In this document: positions 8,243 through 15,721 of the stretch, piece by piece
Position numbering within the stretch: position 1 is the first letter of the stretch
Layout of the letters: each line of letters starts with the position of its first letter
DNA from: a virus
Length of the DNA: 23,873 bases
IMG/VR virus record: IMGVR_UViG_3300023216_000765
Span: 1-23,873 of that record
Strand: one strand, 5' to 3'
Translations under genes and position numbers: made by a program
The notes under the pieces: model-generated
Told to the model about the DNA's origin: nothing
What the model saw: the letters and a program-made list of their open reading frames with translations, nothing else
Database searches by the model: none

Positions 8243-10914
8243 TTGTTCAGATGTATGGAAAAGCTGAAACTGACCTAGGAAGGGAAATGGTAACCTATTT
8301 TGCAGAAGATGTGCTGCAAAGCAGTAAAAAGCCTTACCATGAGCATTATATCTTGTCAGAACCTGAGATTAAACGTATTAAAAATGCTATTGATTCACAG
8401 GAAAAACAAATAGCTAAAGGTTCTGTAGGTTGGGTTAGGCGTAAAACATTGATTGTACCAGCTGCAGTTGCTCGTATGTCACCTGCTACAGGTAAGTTTT
8501 ATGATAATATGAATTTAGGTAAGAATTATGAACGAACGCAGGGCAATAAGCAAGTACAGGCTTCCAGGGTTATTGCTATGCATATGCGTAAAGCACATAT
8601 AGATGAAGCGAGAAAAGACAGACAAGCTGGTAAGCCTAAAAAAGATCGTCTTCCTCAAACCAGATATATGCCTGGGATAGATGTATTACGGACAATAGAT
8701 GAATTACAATATAAAATACAAGACTCTACTAATTCATCAGATGTATTTAAGTATGAAAAAGCAGTTGAAGAGCTGATTGCTGGCGATAAAGGTAGATTAG
8801 TTCGTCAATTTATGGATCTTATGGAAATGAATCAAGGTGATTTTCGTAATATCAAGAAGCATAGGGGAGAATATAATGAAGATATTATACAAGCAGCTGA
8901 GGCTGGCAAAGTATTAATGCAGGAAATGGCTCCAGTAATGACAGCCGGCCTGAGAAATATGCGTGACGTGGTATCACTCAGATTTATCGGAGAGCGATAC
9001 AATGAAAACAATCCGCAGTCATCGTTACTCACCAATGGATACGCGAAGAGCACAATCAGGGCTATTAATGATGCCATTGATCGTGTTAATGTTGGTAAAA
9101 AAGGTCGTGACTATATGCCACACCTTATTCTGGATGATTTAGTTAGGGTAAAGCATGATTTTGATAATTTTGCAGCAATTAAGCAAACAAAAGATCAAGA
9201 GAAAGCTTTAGCTACCATGTCACAAACATTAGATGGAATATTACAGCACCAAGGTAGCCAGCCAGAGACTGCTCGTGCTCGTAATGATTTAATAGAAAAC
9301 TATTGGAATAAGAATCCACTTTTTATAATGCAACAGTATGCCCAAGATGTAATAGGGTTTAATCATGTTAATAAAATACAGGTAGATTACTTAGAGGTGA
9401 TGAAGTCTTTTGGTAAATCTGGTGTAGATACACCATTTGTAACCGGTATGCGTGAATGGATTAATGATGAGTTTATGATAGCAACCAGGGGTTTAAAGGA
9501 TAGATCTGACTGGGTGAATAATACTGTTAGATTGATTACAGCTGCTGAAACCATTAAAGCTATGGGCTTATCTGTTACTGGTACAATACGTAATGCTGTA
9601 TCAGCCATGTATTTCTTTACTGATATTGGTTTTTTAAATGTGAAAAGATCTATGCATGAGTATAATAATGATGGCATGAAAATAACAGATAGAGATGATA
9701 ATACTAGTACGATATCACAACGACTAGATAAGGTAGAAGCTGAACAGGGCTTCAAATTTGGTGATATAGGCGCGGAACTCTATGCAGAGGGTCTACTACC
9801 AGCGGAAGGAATAAGTCAGTCAGACGTCCGATTTAACCCCTTAACGGGCAATGTGGAGTATGCACAGAATAAATCATGGCGTGTAATGAATAAAGGTATC
9901 GACTGGTCTGTATCTAAGGCTTTAACCTTTCATAGGATCACTGAAAACTGGTCTCGTAACTATATGTTCAGGGTTGCATATATTATGGCAGAACAACAAT
10001 ATCGTAGTCAACCTGGGTATGCTGAGTCTATGGGTGAGGTATCACTTAGTAGGAAGGCTACCAATGTAGCATTGAAAGCTGTGAATACTTTTGCATTTGA
10101 ATATGCAGCACATGCTAAACCAAGACTTATGTCCGGGTATCCCGGTAAGATTGATTCAAAAACAGGTCAAATAGTAAAAGATCCATTGTCTGGACTTGGA
10201 GCATCTGGTCAATTGATGTTTCAGCTTCTGCATTATCCTTTATCCTTTGTAGATATGCAATATCAGATATTAAAGGGAAGTAAGGATTCTATGCTAGCTG
10301 GACAATGGGATTCACCAGAGAACATGTATATATTGAAGTATGCTGGGTTGGCCTTTGCTATTCAGGCTCTCTCTGTAGGTCTAAATGCAGATCTTAACAC
10401 AATTGCAGAGAATGATACCTGGAGAAAGATTATGTCTATTAAGGAGCATTTTGAGGAAGATTCTGAAAAGACCAGAAGGGGCTTGTTATCTGAAATTACT
10501 GGTCCATTTCCTGGGGATGTACAATATGCACTTATGATGTCTGGTCTTATGCAGATGCCTGATTCAGACTTTGGTAAGATTGTATTAGGATATGAAGATT
10601 ATGCTAACAAGAAAAAGGATGAACAACAGGTAGATTTCTGGAACAAGATTGGTACTGAAATAGGTAGATGGAACTCAAAGATTATACCTGCCGTAAAGGA
10701 TGGCCGAGGTACGGATGTATTCAGGCATTGGCTTGCTATGTACCCCAGAGATTGGACTAAAAAGTATCATGAAAAGTTATTTGGTAGAAAACGTAAACGT
10801 TATCCAAGACATATAGCTATAGCCAGGAAGAAAGCTGGTTTGTCCTTGAAGTATGAGGAGCCATCTGGAGATATTAAGGCTGCATTAGGTTCTCTGGATT
10901 TATTAGGTAGATAG
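8239..10914 (+). CDS. Large internal or ejected virion protein, 891 aa
   Basis: The family is not recognised. The frame has no stop after the TGA at 8218, and the possible starts are TTG at 8239 (overlapping the leader stop) or ATG at 8251; neither has a strong ribosome binding site of its own. The protein is mostly helical and charged. About residues 435-466 contain an amphipathic stretch with M-G-L-S-V-T-G-T-I-R-N, and about residues 699-718 form a membrane-like segment containing A-G-L-A-F-A-I-Q-A-L. The C-terminus is basic (R-K-R-K-R-Y). Its size, its position directly after the polymerase candidate and its membrane-like parts fit an internal head or ejection protein that enters the cell with the DNA. 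It may also be the separated C-terminal part of the same giant polypeptide as the gene before it. Function is inferred from context only. Confidence 0.7.
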   Translation: MIVQMYGKAETDLGREMVTYFAEDVLQSSKKPYHEHYILSEPEIKRIKNAIDSQEKQIAKGSVGWVRRKTLIVPAAVARMSPATGKFYDNMNLGKNYERTQGNKQVQASRVIAMHMRKAHIDEARKDRQAGKPKKDRLPQTRYMPGIDVLRTIDELQYKIQDSTNSSDVFKYEKAVEELIAGDKGRLVRQFMDLMEMNQGDFRNIKKHRGEYNEDIIQAAEAGKVLMQEMAPVMTAGLRNMRDVVSLRFIGERYNENNPQSSLLTNGYAKSTIRAINDAIDRVNVGKKGRDYMPHLILDDLVRVKHDFDNFAAIKQTKDQEKALATMSQTLDGILQHQGSQPETARARNDLIENYWNKNPLFIMQQYAQDVIGFNHVNKIQVDYLEVMKSFGKSGVDTPFVTGMREWINDEFMIATRGLKDRSDWVNNTVRLITAAETIKAMGLSVTGTIRNAVSAMYFFTDIGFLNVKRSMHEYNNDGMKITDRDDNTSTISQRLDKVEAEQGFKFGDIGAELYAEGLLPAEGISQSDVRFNPLTGNVEYAQNKSWRVMNKGIDWSVSKALTFHRITENWSRNYMFRVAYIMAEQQYRSQPGYAESMGEVSLSRKATNVALKAVNTFAFEYAAHAKPRLMSGYPGKIDSKTGQIVKDPLSGLGASGQLMFQLLHYPLSFVDMQYQILKGSKDSMLAGQWDSPENMYILKYAGLAFAIQALSVGLNADLNTIAENDTWRKIMSIKEHFEEDSEKTRRGLLSEITGPFPGDVQYALMMSGLMQMPDSDFGKIVLGYEDYANKKKDEQQVDFWNKIGTEIGRWNSKIIPAVKDGRGTDVFRHWLAMYPRDWTKKYHEKLFGRKRKRYPRHIAIARKKAGLSLKYEEPSGDIKAALGSLDLLGR

Positions 10915-10915
10915 T

Positions 10916-11938
10916 ATGCCAGGTATTCTAGAAATATTTAAGTTAGCAAAAGATGCAATTACTACTGCTACTGAAGGTGGAAATGTTGGTGAGATGATTG
11001 ATAAAATGACTATGGATGAAGCAGATGCTGCCTCTGTAGCCTTACGAGCATTGAATGATTATGATATGAAACATCCTTACCTTTCTCGCATGTTGAGAAT
11101 AAATAAATTAGTTGATTTTGTAGATGAACAGGCATATAATATAGGTTCCACAAGTGGTAAGCCGCTTAGAGACCCAGGAGAAATTGATTATAATGTAAAT
11201 ATAGGTTCTGCAAAATATGGAGCTATAGATAATTATACGGGGATTGAGAATGCCGCTAATCCTCCTAATTTATTGAAGATATATTTGGGTATAGACAAAA
11301 ATGTTTTACCAGAATCGGATGTAAAGCCATCATCTTGGACTAAAGGGGATCCTGAACAGGGATGGAGAAGTATAAAGGAATATTCTACATTTAGTTTACC
11401 AGATGAGTCGGATATGCAATATCATAAGGAATGGTTTGATAAAGCTTCAAAAGAATCAACGGAAGGGTATGGCGTCAATATGGAAGCATTTAAAAAACTC
11501 AAAACTTCAGTGGAGGAAGGTACATATGATCCTTCCGAACATGCAATTAAACTAGATCAACCTGGATATGGTTCAGTCTCAGCTCCTGGATTATGGTATA
11601 CGTCAGATGTAGACACAGGAGCACGAACAGAATCAATAGGTTATGATGTGGATAAAGAGGAATATTATTTTAGTATGACTGATGTATGGGATTTTGAACC
11701 TGAAGGGTATGACAAAGGTTGGGGTGATGCTAGATATAGCAAGGAAGGTATTGATAGGACAACTGAAAGTTCACAAGCTTATACTCAAGCAGCATTAATG
11801 CATGGAGTTGGTAGGCCTATTGGATTATATGATCGTTATCCGATACCTAAAGAAACTATTGATTTTTGGGCTAAGGAAGGTCCTGTTTGGGATACTACTA
11901 TTGAGGATAAGTTAGTTAGCGCATGGAACCAAGATTAA
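10916..11938 (+). CDS. Hypothetical virion-associated protein, 340 aa
   Basis: ATG at 10916 comes one base after the upstream TAG, with only a weak AGGT upstream, so translation is probably coupled. The N-terminal 60 residues are helical (L-E-I-F-K-L-A-K-D-A). The rest is rich in Gly, Asp, Tyr and Trp and looks like beta structure. Residues about 235-310 carry I-G-Y-D-V-D-K-E and V-W-D-F-E-P, then a helix and G-R-P-I-G-L-Y-D-R-Y, a layout I have seen at the ends of large phage internal proteins. No catalytic motif is visible. It is the last plus-strand gene; its TAA overlaps the stop of the convergent 58-residue gene. A structural or ejection role is inferred from the neighbours. Confidence 0.72.
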   Translation: MPGILEIFKLAKDAITTATEGGNVGEMIDKMTMDEADAASVALRALNDYDMKHPYLSRMLRINKLVDFVDEQAYNIGSTSGKPLRDPGEIDYNVNIGSAKYGAIDNYTGIENAANPPNLLKIYLGIDKNVLPESDVKPSSWTKGDPEQGWRSIKEYSTFSLPDESDMQYHKEWFDKASKESTEGYGVNMEAFKKLKTSVEEGTYDPSEHAIKLDQPGYGSVSAPGLWYTSDVDTGARTESIGYDVDKEEYYFSMTDVWDFEPEGYDKGWGDARYSKEGIDRTTESSQAYTQAALMHGVGRPIGLYDRYPIPKETIDFWAKEGPVWDTTIEDKLVSAWNQD

Positions 11939-12111
11939 AACTTATCATCTGTTTTTGATCCAATAAAGATCTTGAAGTGAAAGATTGCCACTTCAAAGAT
12001 TATCCCACATACATCATCCATTGTTAAACAAAAACTAAATGGGAACAAACTGATCCGCCAGTAGTTAGTATCGTAATCCACCCCAAAATAATAATGTCCT
12101 ATTTGATTCAT
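11935..12111 (-). CDS. Small hypothetical protein, 58 aa
   Basis: This short gene fills what looks like the convergent intergenic space. ATG at 12111 overlaps the TGA of the upstream nuclease gene as ATGA, the usual sign of coupled translation, and the frame stays open for 58 codons to a TAA at 11935-11937. That stop overlaps the TAA of the plus-strand 340-residue gene, so the two operons meet with no spacer. The product is rich in Phe, Ile and Tyr (for example F-E-V-A-I-F-H-F-K-I-F-I-G) with two Cys, and looks like a compact beta-rich domain. I do not recognise the family. Confidence 0.65.
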   Translation of the reverse strand: MNQIGHYYFGVDYDTNYWRISLFPFSFCLTMDDVCGIIFEVAIFHFKIFIGSKTDDKF

Positions 12112-12440
12112 TTGATTAATCCTATAAATTGATCTAATTCAATAACAGCATATGTCTTGCTGTTGTTACGTTTTAATACTAATACCGGTATACCTTCCCC
12201 AGCATTATCTTCAGCTTGCTGTAGGCTCTTCCATAAATCCATACGCTCCTTGTTCTTACATTCAAAACTATATGGAATAGATTTCCTAGCTTTAGGAGAT
12301 AATACAATATCCATACCAGTCATACCCATGGTTTGGGATTTAATATCATCTTCATGGAGTTTAGGAAATGTGCTACGTAATACATCACGCAGCATGTTCT
12401 GCAGCCGACGGCCTTTCGCTTTTACTGATTTAGTATTCAA
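12108..12440 (-). CDS. PD-(D/E)xK nuclease, 110 aa
   Basis: A small nuclease of the PD-(D/E)xK fold, of the type phages use for recombination intermediates, branched DNA or host DNA. The motif is visible: G-M-D44-I-V-L, then E60-C-K62 on the next strand, then a helix with Q74-Q75. N-terminal residues 10-30 form a basic helix (G-R-R-L-Q-N-M-L-R). The length is typical of single-domain members. The frame begins at TTG (12438-12440), overlapping the preceding TGA as TTGA; the only alternative is an internal Met at residue 16, which would cut the N-terminal helix. Placement among replication and recombination genes fits a resolvase-like role, but the exact substrate cannot be told. Confidence 0.75.
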   Translation of the reverse strand: MNTKSVKAKGRRLQNMLRDVLRSTFPKLHEDDIKSQTMGMTGMDIVLSPKARKSIPYSFECKNKERMDLWKSLQQAEDNAGEGIPVLVLKRNNSKTYAVIELDQFIGLIK

Positions 12441-12649
12441 GGATTTAGACCAGTTCCAGCATTCATATCATCTTCTAGTTGTTGATTAGCTTTAAATTGC
12501 GTGCCTAACCATCCATCAATGCATTTTAGATCATGCTGTATACGTGGAGGTGAGAACTCCATTGGTACTTTCGTAGGTGGTAGTGGAGTCAGATCCCTCG
12601 CATAGATCACTAGACGAGATATCTTCCGTAGTATGTTGTTCTGTATCAT
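12437..12649 (-). CDS. Small hypothetical protein, 70 aa, nested in the preceding gene
   Basis: ATG at 12649 has a strong AAGGAG six to nine bases upstream, although it lies inside the 112-residue reading frame (overlap 12531-12649, different frame). The product is basic at the N-terminus and has a Pro-rich middle (L-T-P-L-P-P-T-K-V-P), then F-S-P-P-R-I-Q-H-D-L-K-C-I-D. The stop TGA overlaps the TTG start of the nuclease gene. I do not recognise the family. The ribosome binding site and the tight junction with the nuclease support a real gene. Confidence 0.6.
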   Translation of the reverse strand: MIQNNILRKISRLVIYARDLTPLPPTKVPMEFSPPRIQHDLKCIDGWLGTQFKANQQLEDDMNAGTGLNP

Positions 12650-12869
12650 ATTCTTCTCTCCTTGTTTGTGGTTTTAATTTAAAATACATTTCTAATCTTA
12701 TCAAAGCATTTTTTATTGCATCTGGCGGTGGGGTGAATCCAAGTGTTTTTAATTCAGATTCCAACTCTATTTTATGCAATTTTATTGCTACTAAATTTTG
12801 TTCAGTTTGTATAATATCTAACTTTAGGTCTTCAATTGTTTTAAGTAATGTTTGTTCGTTAAATTTCAT
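12531..12869 (-). CDS. Coiled-coil hypothetical protein, 112 aa
   Basis: ATG at 12869 is preceded by AAAGGA at a normal distance. Residues 5-45 are a heptad-like helix (L-L-K-T-I-E-D-L-K-L-D-I-I-Q), followed by F-T-P-P-P-D and a second helix to about residue 70. The last 40 residues are Ser/Thr/Glu-rich and low in complexity, and they are encoded by the DNA that also encodes the start of the 70-residue gene in another frame. The tail may be a by-product of that overlap, or an indel may have altered the true end. Function unknown; a short coiled-coil adaptor or spanin-like helper cannot be excluded. Confidence 0.6.
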   Translation of the reverse strand: MKFNEQTLLKTIEDLKLDIIQTEQNLVAIKLHKIELESELKTLGFTPPPDAIKNALIRLEMYFKLKPQTRREEYDTEQHTTEDISSSDLCEGSDSTTTYESTNGVLTSTYTA

Positions 12870-12909
12870 TTTATTCCTTTATTTTAAATAAATTTAATAG
12901 ATAGAGGCC

Positions 12910-13113
12910 CTACTCATGCAGAGCCTCCATCTTCATCTTCCACCTCTTCCCCAATTCACGTTTGGCACATTTTTTACAGATTATTAAGGAGTCCCAATCA
13001 GCCAATAGGGGGAGGCTGGGAACTATTTTGTAAGTATGCATTTTATAGGATGTAGTATGACACATTTGGCATTTACCTTCAGGTAAAATACCAATGTACT
13101 TACTTACCTTCAT
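12910..13113 (-). CDS. Small zinc-ribbon protein, 67 aa
   Basis: Two CxxC knuckles, C15-Q-M-C18 and C46-K-K-C49, are 27 residues apart, as in small zinc ribbons. The C-terminus is basic and helical. The reading frame extends to 13152, but the ATG at 13113 is the better start: it overlaps the end of the upstream gene by only 14 bases and has GGGG about 10 bases upstream. The stop TAG sits in a short hairpin (GAGGC at 12904-12908 pairing with GCCTC at 12923-12927), which may separate it from the next cistron. The role is probably nucleic-acid or protein binding; no family assigned. Confidence 0.65.
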   Translation of the reverse strand: MKVSKYIGILPEGKCQMCHTTSYKMHTYKIVPSLPLLADWDSLIICKKCAKRELGKRWKMKMEALHE

Positions 13114-13405
13114 CAACCATGCCCCAAAGTAGGCATAGATAGACAATCGCATCAGTTATACGTCCAGTCACATCTTCACGCTGTGAAGTATGACCATTAA
13201 TATACGATGCTATGCCATCAATATGTTTCATGAAATATGTCATTAGCACTGCTTCCTTAGGTTGACCCGTATAGGATCCAACTCTACGAAAGTTTGCAAA
13301 TACATCTTCATCAGCACGAGCATACTCTGCTTGTCCTGCATCACGAGTTTTATTGACAATTGAGAAGATCTTCTTCATCAATATATCCATTTCGGGCTTA
13401 GTCAT
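13100..13405 (-). CDS. Nmad1/DUF1599-like small helical protein, 101 aa
   Basis: An all-helical protein with the layout E-Y-A-R-A-D-E-D-V-F-A-N-F-R-R, a middle helix ending K-H-I-D-G-I-A-S-Y-I, a polar loop (G-H-T-S-Q-R-E-D), and a last helix G-R-I-T-D-A-I-V-Y-L. This resembles phage proteins annotated as nucleotide-modification-associated (Nmad1/DUF1599), a group related in fold to MazG-like NTP pyrophosphatases. That assignment is from memory of the pattern and is not certain. The frame reaches 13423, but the Met at 13405 has AAGGA at the right distance and overlaps the primase-helicase stop by 8 bases, so it is the likely start. It may tune nucleotide pools for replication. Confidence 0.6.
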   Translation of the reverse strand: MTKPEMDILMKKIFSIVNKTRDAGQAEYARADEDVFANFRRVGSYTGQPKEAVLMTYFMKHIDGIASYINGHTSQREDVTGRITDAIVYLCLLWGMVDEGK

Positions 13406-15146
13406 AAGGTAATATCCTTGCATTCTCTACTTTTAGTTCCACTCTTATTTGTTCTCTTTCTCGATTTTTATCACTTTTCAGTAATAATGTATCAATAAGA
13501 CCTTCTTCATTTCTGAAGGGCTTTAAAGATAACAACTTATTTGCATTATATGCAATACGAAAGGAACCTCTGGCAGAGGCAATATCCATACCTTCTCTGA
13601 AGGCTGACTTTGATATCTCAGATACAGCAAACACAACAATGTTATGTTTAACTGCAAGCTCCATCAATGCCTGGGATGCTTCCTCTACTTTCATGTTATT
13701 ATCCTTCTGTTTACTCCTAAATAATCCCAGATGGTCTACAACTACAATCTCAGGTTTAGTAGGGAGCATGGAAATGCGTTTTTCAAGCTCAAACGGATAA
13801 CATGGTGAATAATCAACAGTTAACCATTTAAACTCCTTGTCAATTCCATTTTGGAAGGTTTTGTAATGTGCTGCGAGTTCCACTTCGCTCCACCCTTTAG
13901 CAATCATTACGAACCTACTCCATATTTGACGTGGAGACATCTCCATTTCCATAAAGTATGTAGGTCGTTTAAAGTGCGTCATCCAATTCTGAAGTAACAT
14001 TGTCTTCATGGATGCAGGTGGTGCTTGTAAGATTACCACTTCACCAGGATATATAGGAAAGGTTTGTCCATAGATTTTACCGATATCTATTGGTGCTAGA
14101 TCTTTACGGAGAAATTCTATCAATTCCTTTTCCATTGAAGAGGCATCCATCGTGGATTGGGATTTCTTGGCCTTGTATAGCCTACAGGTATTTTTGCAAT
14201 ATTCATCCATTATAGGATCATTACAACCATACCGATATCCATGTCCACCATGGCCATCGTAGCAATTTGTTACTATTTTATCCATTTCAGCTTTTTTAAA
14301 TGGACTGCGAGGATTGTCGACTTTCTGTCTCCAACCTTCCAGTACATATCTTACTACACCTTCTGGATAAAGCCATCTAAACCATGCAGCTAATCTTAGT
14401 GCTACATTGTGTCTTTTTCCCATAGGTTGACTTTCCAACATACCACCAATACAGGGATAGTTAGAAGGATCAGGTACCCTACCCTGGTTCACTATGGTAT
14501 CGGTTTTAGACGATTCTTGGGGTGTAGAAGACGATAACGTATCAAATACAGGGTTACACTCCATCACGTTATTTAACAGCTTCTGTGGGTGTTTGGCGTA
14601 TTCTAGTATCTGATCAGTTGGTTCCAGATTTTCTAACCATTTGTTAGGAATCTGTACCTTATATAGACCAGATTTACTATTTCTAGTATTTACAATACGT
14701 ATCAATCTTGGTTTATCTGTTACAGCTGGGTCAGCATATTCAAATATACCTGCTTTAGTTAGTGCTTGCTTAACTAATATATGTAAATCTGCGGCTGGTT
14801 TCCATCTAAAGGCATCTGTTGGAATGCCTAGATGAAACCCAGTACCACTGAAATAGGTATTAAATGGTATATCTACATCATTAAGGTATAATGATAATCC
14901 ATATGCTTTTTCTTTAGCATTATCCACATTAGCTCCATCTACATCTAAGATAAACTCATCTGGTAAGTAAATTAAGCCATCATATCCTGCTAATGTTTTA
15001 TGGCTAGCAAAGAACTCCTTTACATAATCATCATATTCATATAATGACATAAATGTATCGGAATCTAAACCTTGCCATTCTGATTCTTTATCAGCCTCCT
15101 GAAAGTAATGTCTTCTATGTAGGCTGAATGCAAATTCTCTTGTCAT
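13398..15146 (-). CDS. Primase-helicase fusion (AEP primase + RecA/DnaB-like helicase), 582 aa
   Basis: This is the replicative enzyme that primes and unwinds DNA at the fork. Residues 60-170 look like an archaeo-eukaryotic primase: F-I-L-D68-V-D70-G holds the metal-binding acidic pair, S100-G-T-G-F-H105 the nucleotide-binding motif, and R147/R150 lie in the third motif region. Residues 230-325 carry C232, C308, C317 and C321 in a P-C-I...C...C...C layout like a PriL-type metal or iron-sulfur module. Residues 365-560 are a RecA/DnaB-type ATPase: Walker A A375-P-P-A-S-M-K381-T382, Walker B I-V-V-V-D471, and a later S-E-I-S-K strand end. The two glycines usual in Walker A are Ala and Met here. 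ATG at 15146 has AAGGAG upstream. Confidence 0.88.
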   Translation of the reverse strand: MTREFAFSLHRRHYFQEADKESEWQGLDSDTFMSLYEYDDYVKEFFASHKTLAGYDGLIYLPDEFILDVDGANVDNAKEKAYGLSLYLNDVDIPFNTYFSGTGFHLGIPTDAFRWKPAADLHILVKQALTKAGIFEYADPAVTDKPRLIRIVNTRNSKSGLYKVQIPNKWLENLEPTDQILEYAKHPQKLLNNVMECNPVFDTLSSSTPQESSKTDTIVNQGRVPDPSNYPCIGGMLESQPMGKRHNVALRLAAWFRWLYPEGVVRYVLEGWRQKVDNPRSPFKKAEMDKIVTNCYDGHGGHGYRYGCNDPIMDEYCKNTCRLYKAKKSQSTMDASSMEKELIEFLRKDLAPIDIGKIYGQTFPIYPGEVVILQAPPASMKTMLLQNWMTHFKRPTYFMEMEMSPRQIWSRFVMIAKGWSEVELAAHYKTFQNGIDKEFKWLTVDYSPCYPFELEKRISMLPTKPEIVVVDHLGLFRSKQKDNNMKVEEASQALMELAVKHNIVVFAVSEISKSAFREGMDIASARGSFRIAYNANKLLSLKPFRNEEGLIDTLLLKSDKNREREQIRVELKVENARILPYD

Positions 15147-15154
15147 AGTTCTCC

Positions 15155-15343
15155 TTATTTATCTTCTTCATCTACATAATCTTCCATATCAATGTATTTA
15201 CATAGGCAATCATCTTCCATTTTCTTACAAATTCCACAGATAGCTCCATCTAATACATCTTGACAGAAACCACAAACTATTCCTTCTGTTATTGGTTTAT
15301 CACATTCAATACAGTGATCAGGCAATGGCTTTAATCTCATCAT
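15155..15343 (-). CDS. Eight-cysteine double zinc-ribbon protein, 62 aa
   Basis: Cysteines fall at 11, 14, 24, 27, 36, 39, 46 and 48, giving three CxxC pairs and one CxC. This is enough for two zinc sites in a 62-residue protein. The C-terminus is very acidic (D-M-E-D-Y-V-D-E-E-D-K). The start ATG at 15343 (or the adjacent Met at 15340) has GGAG upstream and overlaps the preceding gene by 26 bases. It is 8 bases before the primase-helicase start, so the two are co-translated. A zinc-bound adaptor for the replication machinery is a reasonable guess; no family recognised. Confidence 0.68.
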   Translation of the reverse strand: MMRLKPLPDHCIECDKPITEGIVCGFCQDVLDGAICGICKKMEDDCLCKYIDMEDYVDEEDK

Positions 15344-15617
15344 TTAATCTCCAGCAATAGCATGGTCTTCCATATGGTCCCATAACCTTTACAGTAGTTT
15401 TGATTAATCGACCATTTCTGGTCAATGTATTCATAGATCTTCTAATGCTTGTAATGGGAGCATCAGTATTCATCTCTTCTTTTACTATCCATGGACTTAA
15501 CATAGCAGCTACTCCATGGGCTGCGAACACAGCATAAACTCTGCTATCTTGCTTTGTAGCAGAATCACGAGCTTTTTCTAGCTCTATGCTTCGTTCATTG
15601 GTTGTATTATAGTACAT
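15318..15617 (-). CDS. Winged-helix DNA-binding protein, 99 aa
   Basis: Residues about 35-90 have a winged-helix layout: a first helix, E-E-M-N-T-D, then a recognition helix P-I-T-S-I-R-R-S-M-N-T-L and a two-stranded wing, G-R-L-I-K-T-T-V-K-V then G-P-Y-G-R-P-C-Y-C-W. Small proteins of this kind occur beside phage replication genes and may load helicase or regulate transcription. ATG at 15617 follows AAGGAG with a six-base gap. It overlaps the next gene by 26 bases. The fold is a sequence-pattern judgement; the DNA target is unknown. Confidence 0.65.
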   Translation of the reverse strand: MYYNTTNERSIELEKARDSATKQDSRVYAVFAAHGVAAMLSPWIVKEEMNTDAPITSIRRSMNTLTRNGRLIKTTVKVMGPYGRPCYCWRLNDEIKAIA

Positions 15618-15625
15618 AGTTCTCC

Positions 15626-15721
15626 TTATTTAATTAACCAAAATAATATGACCATTATTACTTTATCCAAAAGCCATAAGATTATCAGTATTGTTAACTT
15701 AGTATCATTATTTACATGCAA
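15626..15721 (-). CDS. Possible small membrane protein, about 31 aa, TTG start
   Basis: A frame open between the zinc-ribbon gene and the winged-helix gene encodes a hydrophobic helix (L-T-I-L-I-I-L-W-L-L-D-K-V-I-M-V-I) and ends in L-I-K-TAA directly against the AAGGAG of the next gene. There is no upstream ATG; the only standard start is TTG at 15719-15721, inside the last codons of the 73-residue gene. Without this gene the space would be an unusually long gap for this tight operon. No Shine-Dalgarno is visible, so it depends on coupling. Confidence 0.33.
   Translation of the reverse strand: MHVNNDTKLTILIILWLLDKVIMVILFWLIK

Noticed and set aside
11969-12000. Hairpin (ATCTTGAAGTG with CACTTCAAAGAT) as a convergent terminator
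   Set aside because: It has a bulge, no U-tract on either strand, and lies inside the 58-residue coding frame.
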